A stretch of 64,000 bases of DNA, taken from positions 1,302,001 through 1,366,000 of the forward strand of contig NZ_CP016279.1 of assembly GCF_001542625.1 (NCBI RefSeq). Reading direction: 5' to 3'. The DNA is from Streptomyces griseochromogenes (GTDB taxonomy: Bacteria > Actinomycetota > Actinomycetes > Streptomycetales > Streptomycetaceae). The notes under the pieces were generated by a model that saw only the letters and a program-made list of their open reading frames with translations, did not search any database and was not told the origin of the DNA. Made by a program: the position numbers and the translations under genes. Numbering within the stretch: the stretch's first letter is position 1; each line of letters begins with the position of its first letter. Shown piece after piece: positions 46,525 to 55,196 of the stretch.

Positions 46525-48780
46525 TTGAGTCGTGAAACTGACACTCCGTCCTCCGGGCCCGACGGGCGCGGCGGAGCCGCATACCCCTCGGGGACGCCCC
46601 CGTACGGGACCCCCGTGGCTTCCGACGCCGGTACGGACGCGGGCCGTTCGGCCGCCCAGCCGGAGGAACGCAAGACCGAGACCACACTGACGACGCGGAT
46701 CCGGATCAACATCCCCGGATCGCGGCCCATCCCGCCGGTCGTCGTGCGCACGCCCGTCGCCGAGAGCGAGGGCGCCGGGGACGACACGGCCGCCGAGCAG
46801 CGGCCGGCACCCGCCGCCGCACCGCCCAAGAGCGCGGCTGAGCCGCCCGCCGAGCCCGGGCCGCAGGCCGAGGAGAAGACCAGCGACTGGTTCGCGCCCC
46901 GCAAGTCCGGCGCCCCCAAGGGCGGTCCGGGCGGCGGCGGCCCGAACGGCGCCGGAACGCCGGGCGGTTCCGCGACCGCCCCGAGTACGCCGAGCCCCCG
47001 GCCGAGCAGTCCGGCCGGCTCCGGTGCCTCCAGCGGCCGCCCCGGCGGCGTGGTCGGCTCCATGAGCGCGCCGGGCGCCCGTCCCGGCGGTACGAACGGC
47101 TCGGGCCTGCCCGGCGCCACCGGCGGCCCCGTGGCCCCCGGCCACGGCGGCGGCACCGGCTCCTTCGACGTCACCGAGGCACTGGCGGCGGGCCCCCGCG
47201 GCGGATCCCGTCCCGGTGCGTCCGGCGGCGGCGAGCCGAGCCGCGACGATCTGCCCTACTTCGCGGAGAACGGCGGCCAGAGCGGCTTCGGCGGCGGTAC
47301 CGGTGCCGCGACCGGCCAGGGCGGCCCCGGCGGCCCCAGCGGCTTCAACGGGCCGAAGGGCAACGGCGGCCCCGGCGGCCCGCAGGGCCCCGCAGGCCCG
47401 ACCAGCGGCCCCGTCACCGGCGACGGACCGCTCGTCCCGCCGGTCAGCGCGCTCAGCGACCTCGTCGGCGAGGCCTTCGACGGCCCCGGCGGCTACGGCG
47501 GCCCCGGTGCGGGCGGACGTACCGGCCAGGGCGGCCCGCTCGCCCCTGGCGCCCTCGCGGGACCGGGCGCTCCCGGCGCCCCGGGCGGCGGACTGAGCGA
47601 CGACACCGCGATCCTCACCCCGCAGAAGCCGGCCCCCGAACCGGTCGTGCCCGGATACCGCTCCCCGGACAACGTCTCCGGACATACCGTCACCAGCGGC
47701 ATCCCGATCGTGCCGGCCGCCGGGAACTCCCCGTTCGGCACCGGTGCGAACTCCGAGGGACCGGTGCCCCACACGGCGCCCAAGCTGCCCGATCCGGCCC
47801 CGCAGCCCAAGGCCCAGGCCAAGCCCAAGAAGAAGGGCCGCAGCAAGCTCGTCCTGCTCGGCGTCGGCGTGTTCGTCGTCGTGGGCGGTGCCTACGGCGC
47901 CGGGCTGCTGATGAACCACACCGACGTGCCCAAGGGCACCACCGTGCTCGGCGTGGACATCGGCGGCGGCACCCGCGACGACGCCGTCAAGAAGCTCGAC
48001 GACGCCTTCGCCAGCCGGGTGAACAAGCCGCTGAAGCTGTCCGTGGGCGGCCGGACCGTCTCGCTGACCCCGGACAAGGCCGGCCTGCAGTTCGACTTCC
48101 AGACGACGGTGAGCCGGGCCGCGACGAGCGACTACAACCCCGTCTCCGTGATCGGCTCCCTCTTCGGGCAGAACCGGGTGGTCGAGCCGGTGATGCCGGT
48201 GGACGAGGAGAAGCTCCAGGCCGCGCTCCAGCAGACCGGCGGCGGCTCCGGGTCCGGCTCGGTCACCGACGGCACCATCAAGTTCGAGGCCGGCAAGGCC
48301 GTGGCCGTCTACGGCAAGGCGGGCAAGGCCGTCGACGCCGCCCAGTCGACCCGCACGGTCGAGCAGGCCTATCGCACGATGGTGGAGACCGGCACGGCGA
48401 ACCCGGTCACCGTGCCTACGGCCACCCAGCAGCCGACGGTGTCGAACGCCGAGGTCGACCGGGAGATGAAGGAGTTCGCCGAGCCGGCGATGTCGGGCAG
48501 GGTGACGGTGCAGGCCGACGCCGGGCACACCCTCCAGATGAGTCCGGAGAAGTCGCTGTGGAAGTTCCTCCGGGTGACGGCCGTCAACGGCAAACTGGTC
48601 GACAAGCCGGACTTGGCCGCCCTGAAGCAGCTGTATGGCAAGGCCTTCGACGGCGTACTCATCACCCGCGGTAACGGCGAGAAGACACCCGTCACCCCCG
48701 AGGACGTCTACGCCGCCCTCCGCCAGGCTCTGATCAGCAAGACCAACCGGGTCGCGGTCATCTCCACCAACCCGAGCTGA
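46525..48780 (+). CDS. Membrane protein with Pro/Gly-rich cytoplasmic tail and extracellular PG_binding_4-like domains
   Basis: A 751-residue protein. Residues 1-430 are disordered and Pro/Gly/Ala-rich, with collagen-like runs (GPKGNGGPGGPQGPAGP). A basic KPKKKGRSK stretch and one membrane helix (LVLLGVGVFVVVGGAYGAG, about 436-455) follow. The outside part has VPKGTTVLGVDIGGGTRDDA and two repeats of the putative peptidoglycan-binding domain seen in VanW-type proteins (e.g. KPLKLSVGGRTVSLTPDKAG). A TTG start is preceded by GGGAG. It may link the cytoplasm to the cell wall. A clear stem-loop follows. Confidence 0.75.
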   Translation: MSRETDTPSSGPDGRGGAAYPSGTPPYGTPVASDAGTDAGRSAAQPEERKTETTLTTRIRINIPGSRPIPPVVVRTPVAESEGAGDDTAAEQRPAPAAAPPKSAAEPPAEPGPQAEEKTSDWFAPRKSGAPKGGPGGGGPNGAGTPGGSATAPSTPSPRPSSPAGSGASSGRPGGVVGSMSAPGARPGGTNGSGLPGATGGPVAPGHGGGTGSFDVTEALAAGPRGGSRPGASGGGEPSRDDLPYFAENGGQSGFGGGTGAATGQGGPGGPSGFNGPKGNGGPGGPQGPAGPTSGPVTGDGPLVPPVSALSDLVGEAFDGPGGYGGPGAGGRTGQGGPLAPGALAGPGAPGAPGGGLSDDTAILTPQKPAPEPVVPGYRSPDNVSGHTVTSGIPIVPAAGNSPFGTGANSEGPVPHTAPKLPDPAPQPKAQAKPKKKGRSKLVLLGVGVFVVVGGAYGAGLLMNHTDVPKGTTVLGVDIGGGTRDDAVKKLDDAFASRVNKPLKLSVGGRTVSLTPDKAGLQFDFQTTVSRAATSDYNPVSVIGSLFGQNRVVEPVMPVDEEKLQAALQQTGGGSGSGSVTDGTIKFEAGKAVAVYGKAGKAVDAAQSTRTVEQAYRTMVETGTANPVTVPTATQQPTVSNAEVDREMKEFAEPAMSGRVTVQADAGHTLQMSPEKSLWKFLRVTAVNGKLVDKPDLAALKQLYGKAFDGVLITRGNGEKTPVTPEDVYAALRQALISKTNRVAVISTNPS

Positions 48781-48807
48781 CTCCGGGGCGCCCGAACAGC
48801 GAACGCG

Positions 48808-48838
48808 TGAAGGCCCGCCCCAGGAGGGCGGGCCTTCA
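48808..48838. terminator. Bidirectional stem-loop after the peptidoglycan-binding protein gene
   Basis: Perfect 13-bp arms TGAAGGCCCGCCC (48808-48820) and GGGCGGGCCTTCA (48826-48838), 5-base loop, 28 bp after the stop. It also lies just beyond the end of the minus-strand remnant at 48852-48947. Confidence 0.88.
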
Positions 48839-48851
48839 GAGTTTCACCCAG

Positions 48852-48947
48852 TCACGGACGCGTGATGCGGTACAGGGCTACGTAGCCCTTGATGCCCTGG
48901 TAGTTGATCGGGGCGAGTCGCCGAGGTCGGCAGCCCCGGGCCGACAC
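48852..48947 (-). pseudogene. Possible C-terminal remnant of a lost convergent gene
   Basis: The minus-strand frame ending at 48852 reads RLAPINYQGIKGYVALYRIT followed by RP and stop. Its composition looks coding and it ends 14 bp before a strong bidirectional stem-loop. Upstream of the GTG at 48947 the frame loses coding character and no ribosome site is present. The likely history is deletion of a gene's 5' part when the ABC gene at 49041 came to lie here. No family recognised. A very short functional gene cannot be excluded. Confidence 0.35.
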
Positions 48948-49040
48948 GTGCGGAGCGGTGCACGACATGACATCTGTCATCCGGCACTCAGGACCCCCGA
49001 CACTGCCCGGTCAGGGGTCCTCTCCGCGAGCATGGTGGGC

Positions 49041-49994
49041 ATGACAACGACAGCGGCACCGGCCACCACCACACCGGTGGTCGGGTTCGACCAGGTGACC
49101 AAGACGTACGGGAGCGTGCGGGCCGTCGACGGGCTCTCGCTCCGGCTGTACCCGGGGGAGACCGTCGCCCTCCTCGGCCCGAACGGGGCCGGCAAGTCCA
49201 CCACCCTGGACCTGCTGCTCGGCCTCAAGCAGGCCGACACCGGCACGGTGAGCCTGTTCGGCGGCACCCCGCGCGAGGCGATCGTCGCCGGGCGGGTCGG
49301 GGCCATGCTGCAGAGCGGCGGGCTGATGGACGAGGTCACCGTGGCCGAGCTGGTGAAGCTGGCCTGCTCGCTGCACCCGAAGCCGTACAAGGCCGCGGAC
49401 GTCATGGCCCGCGCGGGCATCACGCAGATCGCCGACCGCAAGGTCAACAAGCTCTCCGGCGGCCAGGCCCAGCGCGTCCGCTTCGCCCTCGCCACCGCGG
49501 GCGACAGCGACCTGATCATCCTGGACGAGCCGACCACCGGCATGGACGTCTCCGCCCGCCAGGCCTTCTGGGCCACCATGCGCGAGCAGGCCGACCAGGG
49601 CCGTACGGTCCTCTTCGCGACCCACTACCTCGAAGAGGCCGACGCCATCGCCGACCGGGTCCTGGTGCTGCACCGCGGCCGTCTCCTCGCCGACGGCACG
49701 GCCGCCGAGATCAAGGCCAAGGCGGGGGACCGCAGGGTCTCCTTCGACCTGGAGGGGGAGATCGACGAGACGGCCCTGCGCGGGCTGCCCTTCCTCACCT
49801 CGATCACCGTGTCCAACAGCGGCTCCGCCGCGGGTTCCGGCCAGACCGTGCGCATCCAGTCCTCCGACGCCGACGCCACCGTCCACGCCGTGTACGGCCT
49901 CGGTGTATACCCCCGCAACCTCGAAGTCGCCGGCCTCGGCCTGGAGCAGGCCTTCGTCGCCATCACGGAGGCCGAGGAGGCCAAGCAGTCATGA
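49041..49994 (+). CDS. ABC-2 type transporter ATPase
   Basis: A 317-residue ATPase. Walker A GPNGAGKST, Q loop region MLQSGGLMDEVTV, signature LSGGQAQRVR, Walker B LIILDEPTTGMD and H loop FATHYLEEAD are present. The C-terminal domain (VSFDLEGEIDETALRGLPFL) is typical of drug/lipid exporter ATPases. It partners the permease that starts 4 bp before its stop. The chosen ATG begins MTTTAAPATTTP. An ATG three codons earlier is equally possible. Confidence 0.92.
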   Translation: MTTTAAPATTTPVVGFDQVTKTYGSVRAVDGLSLRLYPGETVALLGPNGAGKSTTLDLLLGLKQADTGTVSLFGGTPREAIVAGRVGAMLQSGGLMDEVTVAELVKLACSLHPKPYKAADVMARAGITQIADRKVNKLSGGQAQRVRFALATAGDSDLIILDEPTTGMDVSARQAFWATMREQADQGRTVLFATHYLEEADAIADRVLVLHRGRLLADGTAAEIKAKAGDRRVSFDLEGEIDETALRGLPFLTSITVSNSGSAAGSGQTVRIQSSDADATVHAVYGLGVYPRNLEVAGLGLEQAFVAITEAEEAKQS

Positions 49995-50731
49995 ACGCCC
50001 TGATCAAGCTCGAACTCGCCCGCTCCCTGCGCAACAAGAAGTTCCTGTTCTTCTCGGTGCTCTACCCCTCGATCCTCTACCTGATCTTCTCCAGCAGCTC
50101 CGGCTCGAACGAGAAGGTCAGCGACACCGGACTGACCGTCGCCACCTACCTGATGGTCTCCATGGCCTCCTTCGGCGCCCTGACCGCCGTCCTGATGGGC
50201 AACAGCGAGCGGATCGCCAAGGAGCGCGAGAGCGGCTGGGTACGGCAGCTGCGGCTCACCTCGCTGCCCGGGCGCGGCTACGTCCTCGCCAAGACGGCCG
50301 GCGCGGCCGTGGTCAGCCTGCCGTCGATCATCATGGTGTTCGGGGTCGCCGCCGCCGTGAAGCACGTACGCCTGGACGCCTGGCAGTGGCTCGCCCTCGC
50401 CGGTGTCATCTGGGCGGGCAGCCTCGTCTTCGCCGCCCTCGGCGTCGCCATCGGCTACGTCGCCTCCGGGGACGCGGTCCGCCCCATCACGATGATCGTC
50501 TACTTCGGCCTGTCGGTCCTCGGCGGTCTGTGGATGCCGTCCACGAACTTCCCGCAGATCCTGCAGGACATCGCGAAGTGGCTGCCCACCCACGCGTACG
50601 CTGCTGTGGGACGGGCGATCGAACAGAGCCAGGCCCCCAGCGCGACGGACGTCGCCGTCCTCGCCGTCTACTTCGTCCTCTTCTCGGGCGGCGCGGCCTG
50701 GCTGTACCGGAAGGACACGCTGAAGGCGTGA
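49991..50731 (+). CDS. ABC-2 type transporter permease
   Basis: A 246-residue membrane protein with six predicted helices (e.g. FLFFSVLYPSILYLIFSS, VATYLMVSMASFGALTAVLM, PITMIVYFGLSVLGGLWMP). The ABC-2 family segment SERIAKERESGWVRQLRLT precedes the second pair of helices. Together with the upstream ATPase it forms an exporter of DesK-linked or drug-efflux type. Substrate unknown. Start overlaps the ATPase stop by 4 bp. Confidence 0.9.
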   Translation: MNALIKLELARSLRNKKFLFFSVLYPSILYLIFSSSSGSNEKVSDTGLTVATYLMVSMASFGALTAVLMGNSERIAKERESGWVRQLRLTSLPGRGYVLAKTAGAAVVSLPSIIMVFGVAAAVKHVRLDAWQWLALAGVIWAGSLVFAALGVAIGYVASGDAVRPITMIVYFGLSVLGGLWMPSTNFPQILQDIAKWLPTHAYAAVGRAIEQSQAPSATDVAVLAVYFVLFSGGAAWLYRKDTLKA

Positions 50732-50736
50732 GCACG

Positions 50737-51930
50737 ATGACGGAAGACCCGCAGGCCCGTGAGCAGCGACCGGAGACGCAGGTACGGATCGGCCAGGGCC
50801 CCGGCAACCGGCGCGAGCTGCTGGTCAAGATGCTGTGGATCGGCGTCTGGCTGATCTTCCTCAGCTCTCCGATCAAGGATCTGACCTCGGGCACCCACAC
50901 CACGGGCGCCACCGTGGCCGGCGCGCTCGGCCTGACCGCCTTCGTCGGCACCTACCTGACGCTGGTCTTCCGGAACATGGGCCGCCCTTTCGCGCCGCGG
51001 ACCGTCATGTCGATGGTGTCGGTCCTCGCCGTCCTCGCCCCCGCCCTGGCCTACAGCCTGGGCAGCTCCTGGCTCGGGCTCTTCGTCTACCTCTCGGTCG
51101 CCTGCGGAGCCACCCTGCCGCTGCGGACCGCGGCCTGGGCGATCCTGTCGACGGCCGTGGCGTTGTACCTGGTCGCGGTGCACGACGGCGAGACGAGCTG
51201 GGACGACTCCCTGCTCCTCGTCCCGCTCATCGGGTTCGCGATGGTCGGCGTCGGTCAACTCGTGCGTACGACGAACGAGTTGCGCAAGGCCCGAGCCACC
51301 GTGGCCCATCTCGCCGCCAACGAGGAGCGCCTCCGCCTCGCCCGTGACCTGCACGACCTGCTCGGCCACTCCCTCTCCCTGATCACGCTGAAGAGCGAGC
51401 TGGCCGGCCGGATGCTGCCCGAGCACCCCGACAAGGCGGCCCAGCAGGTCGCCGACATCGAACAGGTCAGCCGCCAGGCCCTGGTCGACGTCCGGGAGGC
51501 CGTCACCGGCTACCGGCGCCCCCGGCTCGCCGCCGAACTCGCCGGCACCCAGGTCGCCCTGACCGCCGCCGGAGTCGTCGCCGAGGTCCCGGCCGAGCCC
51601 GACCTCACCGGCGTGCCCGAGGAGTCCGAGGCGGCGCTCGCCTGGGCGCTGCGCGAGGCGGTCACCAACGTGGTCCGGCACAGCGGCGCCGACAAGTGCC
51701 TCGTCCAGCTCACGCACCGCCAGACCCTGGACGGTCCGGTGCTCGAACTCTCCGTCGAGGACAACGGATCCGGCGGCAGCGGCAGCGGACCCGGCAACGG
51801 TCTGACCGGCCTCACGGAACGGCTGGAGAAGGCCGGCGGCACTCTGGACGCGGGCCGGATCAAGCATGGATTCCGGCTGGTCGCCCGCGTACCCACGGCC
51901 ACTTCGGTGGACGTAGGATCCGGGGCATGA
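50737..51930 (+). CDS. NarL-type sensor histidine kinase (DesK-like)
   Basis: A 397-residue kinase. Four to five predicted membrane helices (LWIGVWLIFLSSPI to LLLVPLIGFAMVGVGQLV) make a sensor without a large outside loop. The HisKA_3 domain carries RLARDLHDLLGHSLSLITLK with the phospho-acceptor His, and the HATPase has REAVTNVVRHSGA and a Gly-rich G2 (GPGNGLTGLTERLEKAGG). Membrane-helix sensing resembles Bacillus DesK. The ABC-2 genes upstream are its likely targets. The ATG with GAAGG at 10 bases is preferred over the GTG at 50728. Confidence 0.9.
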   Translation: MTEDPQAREQRPETQVRIGQGPGNRRELLVKMLWIGVWLIFLSSPIKDLTSGTHTTGATVAGALGLTAFVGTYLTLVFRNMGRPFAPRTVMSMVSVLAVLAPALAYSLGSSWLGLFVYLSVACGATLPLRTAAWAILSTAVALYLVAVHDGETSWDDSLLLVPLIGFAMVGVGQLVRTTNELRKARATVAHLAANEERLRLARDLHDLLGHSLSLITLKSELAGRMLPEHPDKAAQQVADIEQVSRQALVDVREAVTGYRRPRLAAELAGTQVALTAAGVVAEVPAEPDLTGVPEESEAALAWALREAVTNVVRHSGADKCLVQLTHRQTLDGPVLELSVEDNGSGGSGSGPGNGLTGLTERLEKAGGTLDAGRIKHGFRLVARVPTATSVDVGSGA

Positions 51931-52541
51931 CGAGCACGATCAAGGTTCTTCTGGCCGAGGACCAGTCCATGGTCCGGGAGGCGCTGGCCGCGCTCCTCGG
52001 CCTCGAGGACGACATCGAGGTCGTCGCCCAGGTCGCCCGCGGGGACGAGGTGCAGGCGGCCGTCGGCGCGCACGGCGTCGACGTGGCGCTGCTCGACATC
52101 GAGATGCCCGGCTGCACCGGCATCGAGGCGGCGGCCCGGGTGCGCCGGGAGTTCCCCGCGGTCAAGCTCGTCGTCCTCACCACGTTCGGCCGCCCCGGCT
52201 ATCTGCGCAGCGCCATGGAGGCCGGCGCCGACGCCTTCCTCGTCAAGGACGCGCCGGCCGCGCAACTGGCCGACGCGGTCCGCAAGGTGCTGGCGGGGGA
52301 GCGGGTCATCGATCCCACCCTGGCCGCGGCCGCCCTGGCCGAGGGTGCCAATCCCCTCACCGAGCGCGAACGCGAGGTGCTGCGCGCGGCGGCCGACGGC
52401 TCCACCAACGCCGAGCTGGCCAAGGCCCTCCATCTCTCCCAGGGCACGGTCCGCAACTACCTCTCCACGGCCATCCAGAAGCTGGCGGTGCGCAACCGGG
52501 CGGAGGCGGTGCGGATCGCGCGGGAGAAGGGGTGGCTGTGA
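51927..52541 (+). CDS. NarL/DesR-type response regulator
   Basis: A 204-residue regulator. The receiver domain has acidic pocket E11/D12, phospho-acceptor D57 (LLDIEMPG), T in VVLTTFG and K in FLVKDAPA. The C-terminal LuxR-type HTH has NPLTEREREVLRAAADGSTN and LHLSQGTVRNYLSTAIQKL. Start overlaps the kinase stop by 4 bp. It probably controls the ABC-2 operon in which it sits, as DesR does for its own operon (inference). Confidence 0.93.
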   Translation: MTSTIKVLLAEDQSMVREALAALLGLEDDIEVVAQVARGDEVQAAVGAHGVDVALLDIEMPGCTGIEAAARVRREFPAVKLVVLTTFGRPGYLRSAMEAGADAFLVKDAPAAQLADAVRKVLAGERVIDPTLAAAALAEGANPLTEREREVLRAAADGSTNAELAKALHLSQGTVRNYLSTAIQKLAVRNRAEAVRIAREKGWL

Positions 52542-52547
52542 GCGGGT

Positions 52548-52570
52548 CCGCCGTCCGGTTCGGCCGGCGG
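52548..52570. terminator. Short stem-loop between convergent genes
   Basis: Arms CCGCCG (52548-52553) and CGGCGG (52565-52570) in the 30-bp gap between the response regulator and the convergent SirB1-like gene. The stem is short and its efficiency is doubtful. Confidence 0.4.
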
Positions 52571-52571
52571 T

Positions 52572-53438
52572 TCAGTTGAGCATCGCGCGCGCCGAGTGGG
52601 CCTGCTGCCGTATCCGACGGGCGGCCGGTTCGTCGACGACCTCGATCAGATGGGCGTACGCGTCCAGCTCCTCGGCCCCCTGCACGAACTCGCCCCGCTG
52701 CACCAGCAGCTGACCGCGCTCATAGCGCAGCCGAGCCGGATGCGCGGGCAGCAGCAGCGCCAGCTCCACGGCCCACAGCCCCACGTCCGAGCGCTCGGGC
52801 CGGGTCGCGGCCCAGGCCCGGATGTTGTTCAGGATCCGCTGCACGACGTCCAGCGGCGCCGCGGGCACCAGCATCGAGGGCTGCAACGGCGCCCCGGTCG
52901 CCCCCACCACGAGCAGCTCGGCATCGGTCCCGGTGAGCACCCGGCCCCCGTCGAACGGATCGGCCAGCACCTGCTCCTCGGCGGCCCCGAACCCGACCAC
53001 GAAGTGCCCCGGCAGCGCGACCCCGTACACCGGTGCCCCCGCCCGCCGGGCGACCTCCAGCCACACCACCGACAGCAGGATCGGCAGGCCGCGCCGCCGC
53101 CGCAGCACCTCGTGCAGCAGCGAGGACTCCAGCCTGTCGTAGTCCCCGGCCGACCCCGAGAACCCGTAGCGCTCACCCAGCAGCCGGCTCAGCGCCCGGG
53201 CCCACGCCTGCGGGCCGCCCGGACGGTACGGCAGCTGCCCGGCCAGCTCGTCCAGCTCCATCTGGGCCGCGTCGATCCCGGCCTCGTCCAGCGAGCCGTC
53301 CGCCTCCGCGCCGATCAGCAGGCACAGCGCCGACAGATCCGGCCGCTCGGACCGCGCCTCCTCGGCGAACCGCCGCCGCACCTCGGCCGACCGCTCGGGC
53401 GGGGGCGGATACGGGGGAGGGAGACGAGGGTGCCGCAT
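52572..53438 (-). CDS. SirB1/transglutaminase-like family protein
   Basis: A 288-residue protein with the SirB1-type transglutaminase-like core: LESSLLHEVLRRRRGLPILL, VVWLEVARRAGAPVYGVALP, GHFVVGFG and LADPFDGGRVL. The usual Cys is replaced in the helix (SVVWLEVARR), while the His (GHF) and Asp (DPF) remain. That is common in this family, so enzymatic activity is doubtful. A TPR-like helical tail ends the protein. It starts 30 bp after the GNAT gene and shares its operon. Confidence 0.75.
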   Translation of the reverse strand: MRHPRLPPPYPPPPERSAEVRRRFAEEARSERPDLSALCLLIGAEADGSLDEAGIDAAQMELDELAGQLPYRPGGPQAWARALSRLLGERYGFSGSAGDYDRLESSLLHEVLRRRRGLPILLSVVWLEVARRAGAPVYGVALPGHFVVGFGAAEEQVLADPFDGGRVLTGTDAELLVVGATGAPLQPSMLVPAAPLDVVQRILNNIRAWAATRPERSDVGLWAVELALLLPAHPARLRYERGQLLVQRGEFVQGAEELDAYAHLIEVVDEPAARRIRQQAHSARAMLN

Positions 53439-53467
53439 GCCTGGCTCATGCCCTTCCACGACGGTTC

Positions 53468-54580
53468 CTACGACCGTCCGGGGCCGCGGGAGGCGTCCGG
53501 CTCCCGGTAGTGGTGGTAGGCGTGGTGCGGGGCGAAGCCGAGCCCGGCGTACAGGGCCCGGGCGGCCTCGTTGTCCTCCTCCACCTGCAGCCAGGCCGCC
53601 GAGGCGCCCTCGTCCAGGGCACGCCGGGCCAGCGCGGCCATCACCTCGGTGGCCAGCCCCTGCCGGTGCCGGCCCGGATCGACCTCGACGGCGGCGAACC
53701 CGGCCCATCGCCCGTCCACGACACACCGGCCGATCGCCGCCACGGGCTCACCGGCGGCGGCGCCCGGCACGGTCGCGAACCACACCGACGGGCCTTCCCC
53801 GCTTCCGGCTTCGCCCGGACGGGTGGACCCCCGCCCGAGCACCCGCAGAGCCACCTCGCTCACCCCTTTGTGCCGATACCGGGCGAGCCACGCCTCGTCC
53901 GGTTCACAGGACAGCGTCACCCCCGCGCCTTCGGCCCGGTCCGCGACCGGCGCCAGGGCCCCGATCCACAGCTCGGCGGTCACCTCCCGCACCCAGCCGC
54001 GCCGCTCCAGCTCCGCGCACAGCAGCTCCTGCGTGCCCTCGGCACCGGTGGCGGCCTGCACATAGGCGGGCAGGCCACGCTCGTGGTACCAGCGTCGTAC
54101 GGCATCCAGGGCCGCGTCGAGCGGAAGCCCCGGATCACCGAGCGGCAGCACACTGTTCGCCCGCCGCGTGAAGCCCACCCGCCGCCCGGCCGCCACCCCC
54201 CACGGGCGCGCTTCGCGCGGCACCTCCTGGACCGCGGCCCTCAGCTCCCACTCCCCGAGCCGCTCGCTCTCCACCGGACGCCACGCGCGCGCGGCGACGC
54301 GCGCCAGCTCCGGGTAGCTCGCGGCGGGGCCCCGGCGGCGCGCCGGAGCGGCCGGTACGACCTTGCCCGCGACCAGCGCGGACTCCGGGATCCGGACACT
54401 CCGCCCGTCCCGCTGTGTGATCATGAGCACGCCGTCGTCCCATGATGTGAGAACACCCACCGTGTCGGTGAACTTCTCTTCTGTCACCCCAGGTACGTTC
54501 AACCGCCGTACGGAGACCCGTTTGCCCACGTCAGCAGCGGTGATACGGACCTCGAGGCGTCCATGCGCCGATATTTCCAC
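53468..54580 (-). CDS. GNAT N-acetyltransferase with N-terminal SH3-like domain
   Basis: A 370-residue protein. The N-terminal segment (about 1-75, VGKRVSVRRLNVPGVTEEKF and VLTSWDDGVLMITQRDG) looks like a small SH3/Tudor-like barrel. The C-terminal GNAT domain has the acetyl-CoA motif DPGRHRQGLATEVM and then LQVEEDNEAARALYAGLGF. A similar fusion exists in mycobacteria (Rv0428c type, recalled). The acceptor substrate is unknown. The GTG start lies about 140 bp from the divergent fdxA gene. Confidence 0.8.
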   Translation of the reverse strand: MEISAHGRLEVRITAADVGKRVSVRRLNVPGVTEEKFTDTVGVLTSWDDGVLMITQRDGRSVRIPESALVAGKVVPAAPARRRGPAASYPELARVAARAWRPVESERLGEWELRAAVQEVPREARPWGVAAGRRVGFTRRANSVLPLGDPGLPLDAALDAVRRWYHERGLPAYVQAATGAEGTQELLCAELERRGWVREVTAELWIGALAPVADRAEGAGVTLSCEPDEAWLARYRHKGVSEVALRVLGRGSTRPGEAGSGEGPSVWFATVPGAAAGEPVAAIGRCVVDGRWAGFAAVEVDPGRHRQGLATEVMAALARRALDEGASAAWLQVEEDNEAARALYAGLGFAPHHAYHHYREPDASRGPGRS

Positions 54581-54720
54581 TGGTCAGTTCACCCCTCCTG
54601 TACGGATCATGCCCTGGAACGGAGATACTAGGGGCGGGCATCGACGACGCCGCGCTCCCGCGCGCCAGGCGGCGGAGCCTGAGGAGGCCCGCCAGCGCCC
54701 TATCGAGGAGGAACGACAGC

Positions 54721-55041
54721 GTGACCTACGTCATCGCGCAGCCTTGTGTCGACGTGAAGGACAAGGCGTGCATCGAAGAGTGCCCGGTCGACTGCATCTA
54801 CGAGGGCCAGCGGTCCTTGTACATCCACCCGGACGAATGCGTCGACTGTGGTGCCTGTGAGCCGGTCTGCCCGGTCGAGGCGATCTTCTACGAGGACGAC
54901 ACTCCGGAGGAGTGGAAGGACTACTACAAGGCGAACGTCGAGTTCTTCGACGAGCTGGGCTCCCCCGGTGGAGCCAGCAAGCTGGGGCTGATCGAGCGCG
55001 ACCACCCCTTCGTCGCCGCGCTGCCGCCGCAGGGCGAGTGA
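54721..55041 (+). CDS. fdxA: Seven-iron ferredoxin FdxA/FdxC type
   Basis: A 106-residue [3Fe-4S][4Fe-4S] ferredoxin. C9, C17 and C21-Pro fit the CVDVKDKACIEECPVD pattern of a [3Fe-4S] site, and DECVDCGACEPVCPVEA supplies the [4Fe-4S] cluster. The C-terminal tail (about 55-106) is typical of the Azotobacter/mycobacterial 7Fe class. It is a small cytoplasmic electron carrier. The GTG has a strong GAGGAGGAA site. dapC follows by about 155 bp, the same pair as fdxC-dapC in M. tuberculosis (recalled). Confidence 0.93.
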   Translation: MTYVIAQPCVDVKDKACIEECPVDCIYEGQRSLYIHPDECVDCGACEPVCPVEAIFYEDDTPEEWKDYYKANVEFFDELGSPGGASKLGLIERDHPFVAALPPQGE

Positions 55042-55061
55042 CCGTATCCGCGGCCTAGCGG

Positions 55062-55115
55062 CGCGCATCCTCCCCCACTCTCGGCCTCGCCCGAGCGGGG
55101 GGACCCCCATCGCCT
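55062..55115. repeat. Dispersed Streptomyces intergenic repeat with stem-loop
   Basis: GCGCATCCTCCCCCACTCTC followed by GGCCTCGCCCGAGCGGGGGG and ACCCCCATCGC. Arms CCCCC...CTCGG and CCGAG...GGGGG form a hairpin. The element resembles a family scattered in Streptomyces spacers (recalled) and a degenerate copy occurs at 1774-1832. It may end the fdxA transcript. Confidence 0.6.
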
Positions 55116-55196
55116 CGGTCCCGGACGGCCCGATCGTCTTGATCGCCGCCGTACGGGACCGAGGCGTTCGCCGTTCCGACGAAAGTGAGCCACTCC

